Below are positions 60,864-64,000 of a stretch of 64,000 bases of DNA, piece after piece. The DNA lies in NCBI RefSeq assembly GCF_963855985.1, contig NC_087111.1, forward strand, positions 8,375,001 to 8,439,000, in the 5' to 3' direction. Source of the DNA: Ostrinia nubilalis (lineage: Eukaryota; Arthropoda; Insecta; Lepidoptera; Crambidae). The position numbers and the translations under genes are program-made. Positions within the stretch are counted from its first letter, which is position 1. Every line of letters begins with the position of its first letter. The notes beneath the pieces were generated by a model. The model was not told the DNA's origin, did not search any database, and saw only the letters and a list, made by a program, of their open reading frames with translations.

Positions 60864-61017
60864 AAGCCTGGTCCGTGAATTATGTTGCTGTCGCGCTCGC
60901 ACACTCACTGCGGGCGCCCGTCGCACAGTCGCGACAGCAACATAATTACGCGCGAGCGATAGGGATGGGTAGCTTGGGGTCATTGGACGGGATTCTACGT
61001 GCTCACGGACCAGGCTT
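60864..61017. mobile_element. TA-MITE with left-arm deletion
   Basis: AAGCCTGGTCCGTG then directly ATTATGTTGCTGTCGC; the right arm is full length (GATTCTACGTGCTCACGGACC). Flanked by TA. Confidence 0.85.
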
Positions 61018-61058
61018 TAGTACCTTTAATTTCACACACGTTTTCTCTATTGCTACAG

Positions 61059-61124
61059 GTAATCCAATGCAGAGAGCCCAAACGCCATGACGACGACTAC
61101 CTTCGACAGAAGCACATATCTTTT
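61059..61124 (+). CDS. Possible additional exon of the zinc-finger gene
   Basis: Acceptor TTGCTACAG, donor TTTT/GTAAGC. In phase 0 it reads V-I-Q-C-R-E-P-K-R-H-D-D-D-Y-L-R-Q-K-H. This phase fits exon 4 (57746) but not exon 5. It may be an alternative exon joined directly to exon 4, or a chance match. Confidence 0.3.
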
Positions 61125-61369
61125 GTAAGCCAAAGCCAATTATTTTCTATAATTTTCGCAGCTATAAAACAGCCATAGAATGTGCCATTTTTGAAGGTTA
61201 CAAATCCTACATTTATTTATTGGTATGTCTATAAATATTTTTTGTTAATTTTGATTTTTTATGATGTTACGATGTCATTTCTAACGACATTGCATGGTTA
61301 ACACCATCTTATCACCAAAATTCTATGGTTACCTACATGATTTTTGGTCAATGAGGATCAGTACTGTTG

Positions 61370-62900
61370 TAGAAAATTCAATAAAACTAGTATCTACGTT
61401 AATCTTTAAGACATAAGAAAGATATATCTTTTTGAATTATCCAAATCGGACCATTACCACAGAATAATAATAAGTACTTGCCATTACTTACGAAGATATT
61501 AAGTAATAAACATAGGCCGTTTTTGCCGCTAAAAGACAACGTACGCAGGGCCGCGTGACGTCACTATATCCGAATCGAGCGCAGCCGGCGTACTATTGGG
61601 ATGGAAAATATTTTTTTCCAGCTAAACTATCAGTTTTAGAAAAAAACTTTTAATAACATTTATTCATCAAAATAAAGTAACCTATCGACCAGTAATTTTT
61701 AAAAATAAAAATTGTGAATAATAAGTATCGCTTTGTCCAAAAACCACATTTTTATACGATTCGATGGAATGCGGAGAAGCGGATGGGGTGAGTGTAACTT
61801 TATGATTGTTTGTTTTGAACATAATAATACATATGAGTGCTAATACCCAGTTTCTGGCCTGGGGGGGGGATAAGTCATACCCAACTTATAGCCTGGGGGG
61901 AGGGGCAAGTCATACCCAGCTTCTGGCCTGGGGGGAGGAGGAGGGGGGGAGGGGGGGTCAAGGCATAACCAGTTTCTGGTTCTGGCCTAGGGGGGGGGGG
62001 AGGGGGGGGGGGGTCAAGTCATAACCAGTTTCTGGTTCTGGCCTGGGGGGGGAGGGGTGGTCAAGTCATAACCAGTTTCTGGTTCTGGCCTGGGGGGGGG
62101 GGGGTGTAAATCATATCCGACTTCTGGCCGAGGGGGAAGTCATGCCCAGCTTATGACCTGGGGAGAGGAGAGGGACGGGGGAGTCATACCCAGCTTCTAG
62201 GCTAAGATTAAATAGATTTCCAGAAGGGAGCAGCTGGCCCGCCCCTGAGAACGGCGAATAGATAGGTAGGTAGGTACGTAGGTTTAACTCAGAAAAACTA
62301 AATAACAGGTAGGTATTGCGTGTACATTGAAATGATCTTCATAGCAATGTCTTGTAGCCTAGGCAGAGTGTATCTGCCTCAGCTATACTTATTGTTAGAA
62401 GTAAATAAAATAATATTTATACATTTTTATATTTTACTTGGACGAAGATATGACTCTAACAACACTTATGAACACTTTATTTGAATAAATCGCCAAATTT
62501 ACCATCGCGGAGACCCTAATCGCGTCTCCGCGTTCCATTGAATCGTTTGAGCGTATGGATTTTTTGCGATATTTTTCACAATTTCTATTTAAAAAAATTA
62601 CCTATCGATAGCTTACTTTATTCTGATGAATAAATGTCATAACAAGTTTTTCTCTAAAACTGATAGTTTGGCTAGAAAAAAATATTTTCTATCCACGCAG
62701 TACGCCGGCAGCGTTCGGATCGGATATAATGACGTCATCGGTCCCGCGCCGGGCGGTCAGTGAACTTTTTTAGTAATTTGGCCATAACTTCGTCAATTTT
62801 TGTCGTAGAACAAAAATTTTTGGACTGTATATTAAGGATTTCTTAGACCTATAAATCTGCATTCACAGCTAAAAATCGAAATGATCCTCATTTTATGAAA
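61370..62900. mobile_element. Large foldback element with about 400-bp diverged arms
   Basis: The arm at 61370-61800 is an imperfect reverse complement of 62480-62900. Paired landmarks include ATCCTCATT (61355-61375/62883), GCCGGCGTACT/AGTACGCCGGC, TGACGTCA, AAAACTGATAGTTT and CGATTCGATGGAATGCGGAG/CTCCGCGTTCCATTGAATCG. The loop holds the G-rich minisatellite. No transposase frame. Confidence 0.75.
61845..62200 (+). repeat. G-rich minisatellite
   Basis: Seven to eight units of AGTCATACCCAGCTTCTGGCC-type sequence followed by G runs of 5-14 and GGA/GGT interruptions. Unit length varies from about 40 to 60 bp. The dense G tracts could form quadruplexes. Confidence 0.85.
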
Positions 62901-62904
62901 ACCC

Positions 62905-63426
62905 TCAGCCTGTATTAATCACCTTTTTAATCATACAGGGTGTGAGGGAACTATATTATAACATTTTCCAAAAACCGTTCGCCATGTTTTGACGCAGGCT
63001 CAAATGTAACTTTCTTAAAGAACTGATTCTAAAGCGAATTTTTTATTAGTTCTTTCGATAAATTTCTTTGACTGTCACTGTGAACAGATTTTTTGAGATT
63101 CCTCTGATTGTCTGTCGATGATCAAGTTTGCCATTTAAAATTAACTAATGAGCCCATTTAAATACTCTCGTAAAACATTACTCTCCTTTTGACACAGTAG
63201 TCGGGTAAAACTTTTTAAGACAACAGTTTTTGCAGGCCTAACAAAGCATTAACGTCTTAGTAAAGAACTGTCATATTCAATTTTAAAATAATTAAATTAC
63301 AGTTTTGGTGATTTTTTTGAAAAACTAAGTTATTTTGATCATCGACAGAAATTAGAGGTGTATTCTTCTTAGATATAAGGATATAATAATTACTATGCAT
63401 TTATCTTTAATATTAAGGTTAGTAGG
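62905..63426. other. AT-rich non-coding stretch
   Basis: No supported gene or clear repeat ends. TACAGGGTGT(G/A)-type words here and at 63690 and 63883 suggest relics of another repeat. Confidence 0.4.
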
Positions 63427-63619
63427 GATCGTTTCATCCACGAAGATGCGCCTCACCATTCTTCCGCTAATGTTTGAGTGTTATCGGTACACGCTAAATT
63501 GAGTGCACACGCACACTACAATAATGACGCTCGAATTGCTAGGATCAAAAATTCCCCGCACCCCGCGCTTCCCTCGACCATAAATTGGTGAGGCGCGTCT
63601 TCGTGGATAAAACGATCTA
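63427..63619. mobile_element. Palindromic MITE, GATCGTTTCATCCACGAAG family, copy 3
   Basis: GATCGTTTCATCCACGAAGA and its complement at the right end; internal ACACGCACACTACAATAATG block as in the other copies. Confidence 0.85.
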
Positions 63620-63687
63620 TAGATATTAAACGATATTAAACGTATATTCGTATTTTTGATGTTTAATATTAAGTGATACCATAATAT

Positions 63688-63892
63688 ACAGGGTGTAAAA
63701 AACAGGTTGATGAATGCTACGACTTTAAACAGCAGTGGGAATATGTAGGTAAGAAACGTTATTCTGAACCTTAAGCTGTTGTCTTGCCATAAGGTCATAA
63801 ACAATGAATAATTGTCACTATGATACAATTATTTTAAAAAAAACTGTTTCGAGACATTTTAGTTTTCAGACTTGTCGTTTACACCCTGTATA
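63688..63892. repeat. Segment bounded by inverted ACAGGGTGTAAA(A/C)
   Basis: ATACAGGGTGTAAAAAACAG (63687) and GTTTACACCCTGTATAATTT (63876) are inverted copies bounding about 200 bp; a candidate MITE. No ORF of note. Confidence 0.55.
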
Positions 63893-64000
63893 ATTTAATC
63901 TTAATTATAAGGATTCAAAATTGACTGGATTGACCTAAATTAATGACCAATTAAAATAGTGTACTCTTTATTTAGTTAAGTATTATATATTTAGCTATAA

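Noticed and set aside
61806..62024. Gly-rich ORF over the minisatellite
   Set aside because: It is a frame through G tracts; no conserved start, splice sites or domain.

Overview
The window is eukaryotic nuclear DNA, most likely from a moth or butterfly. Genes are split by GT-AG introns, host exons are sparse, and the background is AT-rich. It is saturated with repeat types I associate with Lepidoptera: 5'-truncated RTE-like LINE tails ending in (ATG)n, LINE/SINE tails, and many palindromic MITEs. The species assignment is inference. No rRNA, tRNA, CRISPR or bacterial-type operon is visible.

Three host genes can be supported. (1) A Meltrin/ADAM12-19-type transmembrane metalloprotease lies on + from 23603 to 45984, and its signal-peptide exon was not found. 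Sixteen exons join in consistent phase to give prodomain, furin-type site, zinc protease domain with an intact HExGHxxGxxHD motif, disintegrin loop, cysteine-rich domain, EGF-like knot, transmembrane helix and tail. Two alternative tails are encoded: reading through an internal splice donor gives about 205 Lys/Thr-rich residues ending at 41448, and splicing from that donor to the exon at 43653 gives about 776 Pro-rich residues with SH3- and SH2-type motifs. (2) The spliceosomal core protein SmD2 is on - from 51244 to 51992, complete, with its ATG split by an intron. (3) A nine-finger U1/matrin-type zinc-finger gene lies on + from 53124 to 59268, head-to-head with SmD2 across a compact divergent promoter. 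It has an internal repeat array and an unresolved 3' end.

Layout: 1-23602 holds no recognised host exon and is a repeat-rich intron or intergenic stretch. 23603-45984 is Meltrin with TE-packed introns. 45985-51243 is its 3' UTR and repeats. 51244-59268 is the divergent gene pair. 59269-64000 is repeats, including a large foldback element with a G-rich minisatellite at its centre, plus one possible extra zinc-finger-gene exon at 61059.

The most notable structures are tandem decayed copies of two Meltrin exons that kept their splice donors but lost usable acceptors, alternative Meltrin tails, several transposons nested inside other transposons with readable target-site duplications, TEs lying within about 14-38 bp of splice sites, and a perfect 162-bp snap-back inverted repeat.
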